Positions 57,211 through 64,000 of a stretch of DNA of 64,000 bases are shown in pieces. The position numbers and the translations under genes are program-made. This DNA is from UBA8337 sp937907245. GTDB lineage: Bacteria; Pseudomonadota; Alphaproteobacteria; RS24. Below the pieces are notes generated by a model. That model ran no database searches. It had not been told where the DNA came from and was given only the letters and a program-made list of their open reading frames with translations. The stretch lies in contig OZ244774.1 of assembly GCA_965219485.1 (NCBI GenBank), forward strand, positions 62,001-126,000, given 5' to 3'. Each line of letters begins with the position of its first letter. Positions within the stretch are counted from its first letter, which is position 1.

Positions 57211-58293
57211 TTACCAAGCTTTTTGATAGCCGAGCGTGAGCGTATCTTGAAACTCCATTTGCACGCCATTGGCTTTTTGGTGGATGGCGCTTGTCCATTC
57301 CAAAGCCAACCGATGGCCAGCCCAGATGCCGTGCTGCCCAACGAAATTAAAGCCGACGGAGAGATTGGCTAATTCGCCACCAGTGAAATCCGTTTGTGCG
57401 GTCGGCACTGGCAAAGTGATGGCGCTATCTGCACCTCTAAGCCGGTCTTGATAGCTGGCATCAAGACGAATGGAGGCACTAGCAAATGCGGCAAGGCGGC
57501 GCGACACCCAGCCTTGCAAATTGGTTTTATCGCCTAAGCGATAGCCTTGTGAATTATCGTCGAGGCGCACCACGCCCGATACTTGCCCGCCGTAACGCCA
57601 CTCCCCATGCGCGGCGCTATTGAAGGTCAGCGAGGGTTTGAAGTCATAGGTGCCAGAGCCTAATTGCATCGGGTAAGGCAGGCGTTTGCCGCTTATCTGC
57701 TGGTTCATCGGCGTCAGCACGCGGCCTGTCTGTTGGATAGACCCTGTGGGAATAGACAGCGCCAAACCATAATGCCAAGTGCCGTTTAGATATTTTTGGG
57801 TCACATCGCCACCCGCAAGCAGTGCGCCTAGCGTGGTATCGCCCAAGCCTTCGCTTCGGCTCGTGAAACTACCGAGCAGAGTTCGGCTCATGGCGCCATA
57901 GGTGTTCAGGCGCATGCTGGTTTCGTGCTGCATGGCCATGGCCAAAAATGTGATTTCGTCATTGGGCGCATACATGGCGCCAAGCATGGTCATTTTCATG
58001 TCCATGGTTTGCGGCACTACGCGCAATTGCGCAGGGCTGCCATGCTGGTTCGGGAGGTTTAAAATCTGCGCGTCGTCTATCGAGTGGCGGCCTTTTAAAT
58101 TGCCTTTCATCGACATATCCATATGGCGCAAAGAAACCATCCATTCGCCGGCTTTATGGCGATGGTCGCCCATCACCCCAATGGGGGCATGGCTATCGGG
58201 GCGGGTGGCGGAGGCCTCATCGGCAAAAGCGGGCGTGAGGGTTGGTATGATGAGCAGCAAGGCGCCCATTCCTAAGGTAGGTAAATAAGTCAT
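57211..58293 (-). CDS. Exported Met/His-rich beta-barrel-like protein (possibly metal-related)
   Basis: 360-residue protein with a signal peptide (LGMGALLLIIPTLTPAFA). Its mature N-terminus is rich in Met and His (GVMGDHRHKAGEWM, RHMDMSMKG, MDMKMTMLGAM), and the remainder has alternating beta-strand patterns up to LTLGYQKAW, resembling outer-membrane transporters of the phenol-degradation MetA-pathway type. The MxM motifs suggest copper contact. It follows the DUF2946-like gene by 29 bases, and such pairs occur in copper-response loci as I recall. The role is inferred. Confidence 0.65.
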   Translation of the reverse strand: MTYLPTLGMGALLLIIPTLTPAFADEASATRPDSHAPIGVMGDHRHKAGEWMVSLRHMDMSMKGNLKGRHSIDDAQILNLPNQHGSPAQLRVVPQTMDMKMTMLGAMYAPNDEITFLAMAMQHETSMRLNTYGAMSRTLLGSFTSRSEGLGDTTLGALLAGGDVTQKYLNGTWHYGLALSIPTGSIQQTGRVLTPMNQQISGKRLPYPMQLGSGTYDFKPSLTFNSAAHGEWRYGGQVSGVVRLDDNSQGYRLGDKTNLQGWVSRRLAAFASASIRLDASYQDRLRGADSAITLPVPTAQTDFTGGELANLSVGFNFVGQHGIWAGHRLALEWTSAIHQKANGVQMEFQDTLTLGYQKAW

Positions 58294-58322
58294 AAATCTG
58301 TCCTGTTAAATCTAAATGAAAT

Positions 58323-58652
58323 TCAAATGGAGACAGATTTTGGGGGCGCTCTTGGTACCGCAGCACTATCGAAGCGCAGCGCGTGTTGTGGCCAGCTAAC
58401 CCAAGCTCTAGGGGCAAGGTTTGTCAGCAGAAGTTGGGCTAAATCAAGACCCTGCAAAACCGCGATGGGCGCGCTTGGGCAGCATTCTGCGCTGGGTCGG
58501 GCTTCGTCTGCCGTCTCCGGGCTGGGCACATAGACCGTTTCCAGCCCTTGCGAGGAACAAATAACATGCACATCGCCGACGGTATGACACGCAGAACTAA
58601 GGGCTGCATTGGTGAGTAGCCAACAGGCAATGAAAAGGTGGATAACACGCAA
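58323..58652 (-). CDS. Small exported Cys-containing protein, DUF2946-like
   Basis: 109-residue protein starting at TTG 58652 (LRVIHLFIACWLLTNAALSSA), giving a signal-like N-terminus. The mature part has C in SACHTVGDVHVICSS and a CC pair in SAECCPSAP, and ends with AVPRAPPKS. This spacing is reminiscent of DUF2946 proteins, which accompany copper genes. The frame remains open far upstream into the opposite-strand reductase gene, but that part lacks any family character. It is upstream of and probably co-transcribed with the barrel protein gene. The start codon is uncertain. Confidence 0.55.
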   Translation of the reverse strand: MRVIHLFIACWLLTNAALSSACHTVGDVHVICSSQGLETVYVPSPETADEARPSAECCPSAPIAVLQGLDLAQLLLTNLAPRAWVSWPQHALRFDSAAVPRAPPKSVSI

Positions 58653-58732
58653 AATAAACGGCTCTTTAAACTCAAGATAAGATAGGCGGTAAATAACCCG
58701 TTTGGCGGGCCGCGCAAAGCCTAAAAAGCTTA

Positions 58733-58760
58733 ATGCCCTTTGTGTGATGCCCTTTGCGTG
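58733..58760. repeat. 14-bp tandem duplication upstream of the ferredoxin-NADP reductase gene
   Basis: ATGCCCTTTG(T/C)GTG at 58733-58746 and 58747-58760. The second copy supplies TTGCGT, the -35 of the candidate promoter for the reductase gene. Confidence 0.92.
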
Positions 58761-58782
58761 ATGGCTGTTTTGCCTGTATAAC
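58754..58782 (+). promoter_or_regulatory. Candidate promoter of the ferredoxin-NADP reductase gene
   Basis: TTGCGT (58754-58759) and TATAAC (58777-58782) at the ideal 17-bp spacing, 38 bases before the ATG. The same gap (58653-58820) also faces the minus-strand DUF2946-like gene. Confidence 0.6.
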
Positions 58783-58820
58783 GCGCCCAAGAGATAATTT
58801 ACCAAGCAAGGAACAGCCGA

Positions 58821-59624
58821 ATGACCGAAGCCGCCAAGAAACCCGTGAGCCCAAATGCGCCCACGCCTGAAACGGTTCTGAGCGTTGAGCATTATACCGA
58901 TCGACTGTTTAAGTTCCGCCTCACTCGCCCGCAAGCTTTCCGCTTCCGCTCCGGCGAATTTATTATGATTGGCCTGCCGCAAGAAAACGGCAAACCACTT
59001 TTGCGCGCCTATAGTATCGCCAGCCCTAGTTGGGATGACACGGTTGAGTTTTACTCGATTAAAGTTCCCGATGGCCCGTTGACCTCGCAGCTGCAAAAAA
59101 TTGGCGAAGGCGATAAAGTCCTGCTCGGTAAAAAACCCGTCGGCACTTTGGTGTTGGATGCTTTGAAACCTGGCAAGCGGCTTTGGATGTTCTCAACGGG
59201 CACCGGCTTTGCGCCTTTCGCCAGTCTTGTGCGCGACCCAGAAACCTATGAGAAATTCGACGAAGTTATCGTCAGCCATACCTGCCGCGATGTTGCCGAG
59301 CTGGCCTATAGCCGCGAGATTGTGGATGGGTTTTTAAATGATCCAGACCTTGGCGAAATTGCGCAAGGTAAATTGCGCCTCTACCAAAGCTGCACGCGCG
59401 AAGCGTTTGAAAACACCGGTCGTCCCACCGATCTTATTCGTTCGGGAAAATTATTCGAAGACCTCGGCCTCGAGCGTCTTGACCCAAGTGTCGATAGGGC
59501 GATGATTTGCGGCTCTATCGATATGACCAAAGAGTTGAAAGACTTGATGGAAGAACATGGGCTGCGCGAAGGCGCCAACTCAGACCCGGCCGATTTTGTA
59601 ATCGAGCGGGCCTTCGTTGACTAG
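58821..59624 (+). CDS. fpr: Ferredoxin-NADP reductase
   Basis: FAD enzyme of 267 residues moving electrons between NADPH and ferredoxin or flavodoxin. FAD-binding RAYSIASPSWDD (RxYS motif near 66), GPLTSQLQKIGEGDKV, the NADP loop STGTGFAPFASLVRDPET and C-terminal ICGSIDMTKELK are present. The ending FVIERAFVD is typical of the bacterial subclass, where the terminal residues stack on FAD. The stop lies inside a 12-bp duplication. Confidence 0.92.
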   Translation: MTEAAKKPVSPNAPTPETVLSVEHYTDRLFKFRLTRPQAFRFRSGEFIMIGLPQENGKPLLRAYSIASPSWDDTVEFYSIKVPDGPLTSQLQKIGEGDKVLLGKKPVGTLVLDALKPGKRLWMFSTGTGFAPFASLVRDPETYEKFDEVIVSHTCRDVAELAYSREIVDGFLNDPDLGEIAQGKLRLYQSCTREAFENTGRPTDLIRSGKLFEDLGLERLDPSVDRAMICGSIDMTKELKDLMEEHGLREGANSDPADFVIERAFVD

Positions 59625-59639
59625 AGAGTTGACTAGAGC
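59616..59639. repeat. 12-bp tandem duplication over the fpr stop
   Basis: GTTGACTAGAGA (59616) and GTTGACTAGAGC (59628). The first copy carries the last codons and TAG stop of the reductase gene; the second repeats them in the gap before the convergent gene. Confidence 0.92.
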
Positions 59640-59644
59640 GTTGG

Positions 59645-60931
59645 TTAACCTGTTTTCAGGCCGCCTAAATCTAGCTCAATAAATTTGCCGCCTTGGCTGG
59701 CAAGCTGGCGCAGCGTGTCAGATATTTTTACATCGCCATTCTCGCTGTGTAGCGTTTCCATTGTGGCCAAAATTTTATCCGCTCCAACCAAATCGCCATA
59801 CGCCATAGGCCCACCTGTGTCGCCCGGCCAGCCGTAGCCATAAGACCAAATGACGTCGACATCGCTTGGGCGTTGGGCTTTGTTTTCTTCCAGAATAATC
59901 AGCGCTTCATTGACCATTGGGTGCAGGCAACGCGCCAGAATATCTTCTTCCGACAGGCCTGCCTCGCCAGGCGCAACGCCCGTAACATCGGCAATCACTT
60001 GCTCGGTTACTTTGGAAGGACTGCGTTGGCGGTTCTCGTCATAATCGTAAAAGCCAGCGCCGGTTTTTTGTCCGCGACGGTCCATTTCGCACAATGTATC
60101 GCGAATGGCGTTGGAGGTTTTAGCGCCTTTTTTCCAACCGATATCTAGGCCTGCCAAATCAGACATTTGGAACGGGCCCATTTTAAATCCGAAATTATTA
60201 AACGCCGCATCCACATCCCATGGCAGCACACCGCGCTTGACCAATTCATTGGATTGGAATTGGCGCGCCGCCAAAATGCGGTTGCCAACAAAGCCTGGGC
60301 AAACACCCACAAGCGTCGCCACTTTGCCAATTTTTACCGCGATATCCATCGAGGTAGCCACCACATCGTCGGTGGTGGCGTCGGCGCGAACGATTTCTAA
60401 AAGCTTCATCACATTGGCCGGCGAGAAGAAGTGCAAGCCAATAACATCTTGCGGGCGCGTGGTTTGCGCGGCAATCGCATCAATATCAAGGCCGGATGTA
60501 TTGGTGCCCAAAATAGCGCCTTGCTTGGCGATACCGTCGAGGGTTTTGAAAATGGATTTTTTCAATTCCATATCCTCGAACACCGCTTCAATAATCAGGT
60601 CGCAATCGGCCAATGCTGACATATCCAAAGCGCCATCAATGCGCGCCATGCGCTCGGCAACTTCTTCGACCGGAAACCGCCCACGATCGGCGCTGCGCTG
60701 ATAATTGGCTTGAATGACGCCAAGTCCGCGCGTCAGGGCCTCTTCTTTGGTTTCAATCAGGATGACTTGAATGCCCGCGGTGGCAAAATTCATTGCGATA
60801 CCGCCGCCCATCGTGCCCGCGCCGATAATGCCGACTTTGTGAATCGGGCGCAAATGGCTCCCCGCGGCCAGGCCATCGATAACCCGCGCGGTTTGGGTGG
60901 CTTCATTCATATAGGCTGCAATATCGCTCAT
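59645..60931 (-). CDS. 3-hydroxyacyl-CoA dehydrogenase
   Basis: Beta-oxidation dehydrogenase of 428 residues. The NAD-binding motif is VGIIGAGTMGGGIAMNFATAG (in part GIIGAGTMGGGIAM), and the catalytic block is GLHFFSPANVMKLLEIV, with the histidine of the His-Glu pair. GVCPGFVGNRILA and two C-terminal 3HCDH domains follow, the second ending near GYGWPGDTGGPMAYGD. It resembles the C-terminal half of FadB/FadJ multienzymes without the hydratase part. AGGAGAG precedes ATG 60931. Confidence 0.9.
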   Translation of the reverse strand: MSDIAAYMNEATQTARVIDGLAAGSHLRPIHKVGIIGAGTMGGGIAMNFATAGIQVILIETKEEALTRGLGVIQANYQRSADRGRFPVEEVAERMARIDGALDMSALADCDLIIEAVFEDMELKKSIFKTLDGIAKQGAILGTNTSGLDIDAIAAQTTRPQDVIGLHFFSPANVMKLLEIVRADATTDDVVATSMDIAVKIGKVATLVGVCPGFVGNRILAARQFQSNELVKRGVLPWDVDAAFNNFGFKMGPFQMSDLAGLDIGWKKGAKTSNAIRDTLCEMDRRGQKTGAGFYDYDENRQRSPSKVTEQVIADVTGVAPGEAGLSEEDILARCLHPMVNEALIILEENKAQRPSDVDVIWSYGYGWPGDTGGPMAYGDLVGADKILATMETLHSENGDVKISDTLRQLASQGGKFIELDLGGLKTG

Positions 60932-61069
60932 GGTGTCTCTCCTGTTGGACGTAAAATATCTGCTTGGCATCATGTCGATTTGCGGGGCTTTGAGCAAGTC
61001 TGATTGCGCTTAAATTTTAACAGAAGGCGGCCTATAGTCGAGTTTACAGGTTAGCTAGGGAGACAAGCC

Positions 61070-61273
61070 ATGCCGATGATAAATGTAAAAATTACCAAAG
61101 AAGGCGCCACCACCGAGCAGAAAAAGCAAGTGATGGCCGAGATGACCGAAGTGCTGGCCCGCGTGTTAGGCAAAAACCCAGCCACCACAATCGTCATCAT
61201 CGACGAAGTAGAAACCGAGAACTGGGCCATCGGCGGCGAGCCGGTCAATGAGTTGCGCAAGCGGGTCTCTTAG
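61070..61273 (+). CDS. 4-oxalocrotonate tautomerase-family protein
   Basis: 67-residue tautomerase-fold protein. Pro2 of MPMINVKITKEGAT becomes the catalytic N-terminal proline after Met removal. VLGKNPATTIVIIDEVETENWAIGGE (here NPATTIVIIDEVE) fits the 4-OT group. AGGGAGACAAGCC gives a clear ribosome site. Substrate is unknown; such proteins often serve aromatic or ketoacid degradation. It ends 15 bases from the convergent DUF3604 gene. Confidence 0.88.
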   Translation: MPMINVKITKEGATTEQKKQVMAEMTEVLARVLGKNPATTIVIIDEVETENWAIGGEPVNELRKRVS

Positions 61274-61288
61274 CCCTGCGCTGACCCC

Positions 61289-63109
61289 TTATTGGCTATT
61301 ATACCAAATCGGCGACGAGAAAGCGCGCTCGCGCAAAATGCTCGTGTGTTTGGTAATTGCCGGGTCTTTTTCCATAGCAATCGCATCTAGCAATGTGTGG
61401 CGCGTGCTTGGCAATTCTAAAACCCGCACATAATAAAAGGCGTTTTGCTTTGGGTTGAAATCTGGGTCCGTCCAGACAGTGGCCAATTGAGCTGAGCCGC
61501 CTTCGTGATGCGTGGTGGCATCGCTAATGCGAACTTCTTGCTTGCCGGTTTTGGCGCGCTTGGCGTCATAGATTTTTTCATGGCTCTTGCCGCTCGCATC
61601 GACCCAGCCTTTGATGACTTGCAGGCGGTCTAGGTTTTGGCTCATCGGGTCTTTGGCCGCGTGGATGAGCAATTGCATGGGCCGGGCTTTGGCGTGGCCG
61701 GTAATTTCGCTGCCCATGGGAACGCCTTTTTTATAGCCAATTTTGGCTAGGTTCGGGCGCTTGGCGTCATAAGATTTAAAGCGCGTGCCGCCAAATACCC
61801 GCAAAGCAATGCGGGGGCCCGAAGTGGCGTAGACTTCGCGGCGTTTGAACGCGGCCGTAATGGCGTCGCGGGTGTTCTCATGGGCCCAAACCGCCGACAG
61901 GCCTTGCGCCGAAGCATCCCAGCCCACAGAGGTTGGCACTGTCGGTTTGTGCTTGGTTTCAGGGCGGCTGTCATTGGCATATTTACCGTGAAAATTGCCC
62001 TCCTCGACGCTGGCCAAAGCGGTGTGGCTATCGGAGGCGCCCACGACGCCAAATTTATATGGATTGGCGCCAATTTTTTGTTCTAGCTCCAGTCCACGGC
62101 GCAAGCCCGAGCGCATGAAAGCGCCAACGGCAGGGGTGGCTTCGATGGAGCGTTTGCCATTTGGCAAAATATGCGGGCCGAGCAAATGTTTGTATTTTTC
62201 AAAGCCTGCAAACTCATCGACCGGCGACAAAATAGGATGGGTTTCGCTGTCGCCTTTATATTGAATGACTTCTTCTACGGGTTCCCATTTGGCGCGCGCT
62301 TGAGCATAGGCCAAGTCTACCGGATTGCCGCTTTCATCTACTTCAGGGAAAAACCGTCCCAGAGAAAGATTCATATTATGGCCAATGGCGACGAAATCTG
62401 TGTCGTATTTGGCGGAGGTTTTTTCCATCCACGCCCAAAGGTCACGCGGCTTACTCGAGTCGATAGACGAAAATGGCAGATAGCTTTTCGCCGTGTCGCC
62501 ACCATCCGGGGTGAAGACGATGCGGTGCAAGTTGACGGAGTTGGGCATAGAGCTCCATTCCCAACCCGTGAAGCTCGTAAATTTCCCAGGCTCATTATGG
62601 GCGTCGGCGAAGTCTACCATTTTGCTCCAAACGGAGGTGCGCACTTTTTTGGCATTGATAGGCGCCAAGTCCCGCAGTTTGCCGCGCGCTACCAATCCCA
62701 CGATATCGGCAAACACTTCGTTTTGCTTGCCCGCCTTTAAATCATTATAAATTCGCTTTCCCATTTTTGTGCTCAGAATCGAAGGGTTGCCGGCTTCAAT
62801 TTCCGCAAAGACGCCCAGAAACTCGGCATGGTCTGTGACCACAAGAAAGTCAAGCGGGCGGTCGATGCGCACCCGCGCGCGATGGCCCGGATGCACCACC
62901 GGCAAGCCTTTGGCAAAACGATAGGCTGTGTCAGGGTCGGCTGTCCGATTGCCGAGCAAATAGGCGTCGAGCGAATAAGAGGTATGTAAATGCGTATCGC
63001 CCCAGTAAAGCTGGGTTGGGGCATCTGCTGCCAAAGCCGATGTGGCGCCCGAGGTGGCCATCGAAAGTGCCAGTGTGGAAGCGAGCAAGCCTGCGCGAAT
63101 ATTTTTCAT
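61289..63109 (-). CDS. Exported DUF3604 protein with PHP-like metal motifs
   Basis: 606-residue protein with a signal peptide (AGLLASTLALSMATSGATSALA). The mature part shows PHP/amidohydrolase-like metal motifs: WGDTHLHTSYS (D38, H40, H42), DFLVVTDHAEFLG, AIGHNMN and GASDSHTAL. The order matches the HxH, DH and DSH sets of PHP phosphoesterases, as in DUF3604 proteins of marine bacteria; the reaction is unknown. It is expected to act in the periplasm. GAGGGA seven bases before ATG 63109 sets the start. slyX lies 86 bases upstream on the same strand. Confidence 0.85.
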   Translation of the reverse strand: MKNIRAGLLASTLALSMATSGATSALAADAPTQLYWGDTHLHTSYSLDAYLLGNRTADPDTAYRFAKGLPVVHPGHRARVRIDRPLDFLVVTDHAEFLGVFAEIEAGNPSILSTKMGKRIYNDLKAGKQNEVFADIVGLVARGKLRDLAPINAKKVRTSVWSKMVDFADAHNEPGKFTSFTGWEWSSMPNSVNLHRIVFTPDGGDTAKSYLPFSSIDSSKPRDLWAWMEKTSAKYDTDFVAIGHNMNLSLGRFFPEVDESGNPVDLAYAQARAKWEPVEEVIQYKGDSETHPILSPVDEFAGFEKYKHLLGPHILPNGKRSIEATPAVGAFMRSGLRRGLELEQKIGANPYKFGVVGASDSHTALASVEEGNFHGKYANDSRPETKHKPTVPTSVGWDASAQGLSAVWAHENTRDAITAAFKRREVYATSGPRIALRVFGGTRFKSYDAKRPNLAKIGYKKGVPMGSEITGHAKARPMQLLIHAAKDPMSQNLDRLQVIKGWVDASGKSHEKIYDAKRAKTGKQEVRISDATTHHEGGSAQLATVWTDPDFNPKQNAFYYVRVLELPSTRHTLLDAIAMEKDPAITKHTSILRERAFSSPIWYNSQ

Positions 63110-63195
63110 AATGACATCCCTCAAAAAGCAAATAAGTGAGGTGATACTAGCAAAAGTCTGGGGCTTTGCAATTGCGCAGCTTTTACAAATGGGGC

Positions 63196-63432
63196 TCAGT
63201 AATGCGGCGGTTTTTCGTCTTGCAGGGAAGGCGCACCGCCGGGGCTTGTATCTTCCACTTCTTGCACGCGCGCCAGCAAGGCCTTTTGCTTGCGGGCCAG
63301 GGTCTCGCGCGCCTGTTCGGCCAAATGCAATTGATCGCTCACCTCATCTAGGGTGTGGGCTTGGTGCGTAAGCATCTCTTCTAAAGCTGCAATGCGGCGT
63401 TCGAGGGCTTCGAGCTTGTCTATATCAGTCAT
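63196..63432 (-). CDS. slyX: SlyX family protein
   Basis: 78-residue coiled-coil protein. KLEALERRIAALEEMLTHQAHTLDEVSDQL (in part RRIAALEEMLTHQAHTL) forms the heptad region and the C-terminus ends with the family mark PPHY. The function of SlyX is not established. Confidence 0.9.
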   Translation of the reverse strand: MTDIDKLEALERRIAALEEMLTHQAHTLDEVSDQLHLAEQARETLARKQKALLARVQEVEDTSPGGAPSLQDEKPPHY

Positions 63433-63472
63433 CCAAAATCCCTAGCATGTCGGCGTAAAAACGCAAAGCGGG

Positions 63473-64000
63473 TTAGTCCTCTAAGGCTAGGCTCTCGAGC
63501 GCCGATTGATTTTCTACTTTTAGCCTGCCATAGGCCAGTGAAATAATATTACGCTCCTGCAACTCTTTAAGGGCCCTATGCGCCTGTAAACGCGACAGTC
63601 CGCTTTCATTGCCAAGTTGACTTTGCGTGGCTTTAATCCACGGGTCGCTGTGTTTCTGCCGTTCCAGTAAAGACTTAACGACACGAGACAAGGGATTGGG
63701 TTTGACGATATCCGTAATCGTAAACAACCCGTGTTCAACAATTTCCGTGAAGTTTTGAACAATGGCCATGGCGAAAGCTGTATCGCGAGCAAACATCTTT
63801 TGGGTTTGTGTCCGGTTGATCCGCAGTATTTTTGACGGCTCAAGGCTTACCGCCTTAAATAGGCGAGGGGTGTCGAGGAATACGGTGGAGTGACCAAAAA
63901 CATTGCCTACGAGGTTTTGTGAGAACTTGACGATATGCCCATTGGGTTGGGTTTTGCTAAATTGAATTTCGCCGCTCAGGATTATGTTGAGGCTGGCATA
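63473..64000 (-). CDS. Crp/Fnr-family transcriptional regulator, truncated by window edge
   Basis: The frame runs open to the last base of the window, and the ATG at 63796 is internal. The visible 175 residues include part of a cyclic-nucleotide-binding-like domain (ASLNIILSGEIQFSK, NLVGNVFGHSTVFLDTPRLFKAV) and a C-terminal helix-turn-helix (WIKATQSQLGNESGLSRLQAHRALKELQERNII, in part SGLSRLQAHRALKEL). No FNR-type cysteine cluster is visible, but the N-terminus lies outside the window. Ligand and targets are unknown. Confidence 0.82.
   Translation of the reverse strand, partial: YASLNIILSGEIQFSKTQPNGHIVKFSQNLVGNVFGHSTVFLDTPRLFKAVSLEPSKILRINRTQTQKMFARDTAFAMAIVQNFTEIVEHGLFTITDIVKPNPLSRVVKSLLERQKHSDPWIKATQSQLGNESGLSRLQAHRALKELQERNIISLAYGRLKVENQSALESLALED

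Noticed and set aside
58653..59096. N-terminal extension of the DUF2946-like gene to 59096 (257 codons in total)
   Set aside because: The extension lies antisense to the ferredoxin-NADP reductase gene and precedes a clear signal-peptide-like segment. A TTG start at 58652 explains the gene better.
1..64000. Mobile elements, prophage, restriction or toxin-antitoxin systems, tRNA and rRNA genes
   Set aside because: I looked for transposase or integrase motifs, terminal inverted repeats, cloverleaf-like tRNA ends and rRNA blocks and saw none. The gene content is housekeeping or metabolic throughout.

Overview
The window reads as one contiguous chromosomal segment of an alphaproteobacterium. This rests on several alphaproteobacterial hallmarks: an Irr-type Fur regulator next to fabA-fabB, a RegB/RegA redox two-component pair beside a SenC/SCO1 gene, an MmcB repair protein, the IF-2 N-terminal signature, and the nfu/tsaB-to-pnp and mutM-ech-rpsT-dnaA gene orders. 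The genus cannot be told by eye. No insertion sequence, prophage, CRISPR array, rRNA or tRNA gene was recognised.

Layout. (1) 1-21.3 kb, plus strand: a long housekeeping supercluster running from nfu, tsaB, rimI, a fur/mur-like gene, plsC and miaB through phoH, ybeY, corC and lnt to an XRE regulator, metK and trmB, then rimP, nusA, ylxR, infB, rbfA, truB, rpsO and pnp. It joins tRNA modification, ribosome maturation, translation initiation and RNA decay. It has candidate promoters or leaders before phoH, rimP and pnp and ends at a strong shared terminator. (2) 21.3-30.8 kb: fabB and fabA (minus) face a divergent irr, followed by a minus-strand run read ubiE, ubiB, coaBC, dut, rrf2, cysK, moeB-like, SH3 protein (quinone, coenzyme A and cysteine metabolism). 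(3) 30.8-42.2 kb, plus strand: mutM, a secreted protein, enoyl-CoA hydratase, rpsT, dnaA, dnaN, recF, gyrB and a class A PBP, the replication-initiation neighbourhood. (4) 42.2-46 kb: senC/SCO1 divergent from an exported ankyrin protein, regB and regA, then mmcB. (5) 46-64 kb: a more accessory section with an RND/MMPL transporter, a HAD hydrolase, membrane proteins, an MFS carrier, a saccharopine-dehydrogenase-like reductase, an esterase, a GST, two SDRs, an exported barrel protein with a DUF2946-like partner (possibly copper-related), a ferredoxin-NADP reductase, 3-hydroxyacyl-CoA dehydrogenase, a tautomerase, an exported DUF3604 protein, slyX and a truncated Crp/Fnr regulator.

The most unusual pattern is not a gene. 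At least thirteen short, mutually unrelated tandem duplications (period 9-24 bp, 2-5 copies) are scattered through the window, nearly all at gene borders. Several include or supply stop codons, a ribosome binding site or a promoter element. The clearest are a four-copy 21-bp array before the gene at 52348, a four-copy 13-bp array that fills a convergent junction and provides both stop codons (55224-55275), and a five-copy 15-bp array lengthening TsaB. Other points worth a check are an Irr-box-like element on the irr promoter, a possible attenuator before rimP-nusA, RNase III-type hairpins before pnp, a MoeB-like enzyme that has lost most of its zinc cysteines, and an ankyrin gene inserted in the senC-regBA locus.
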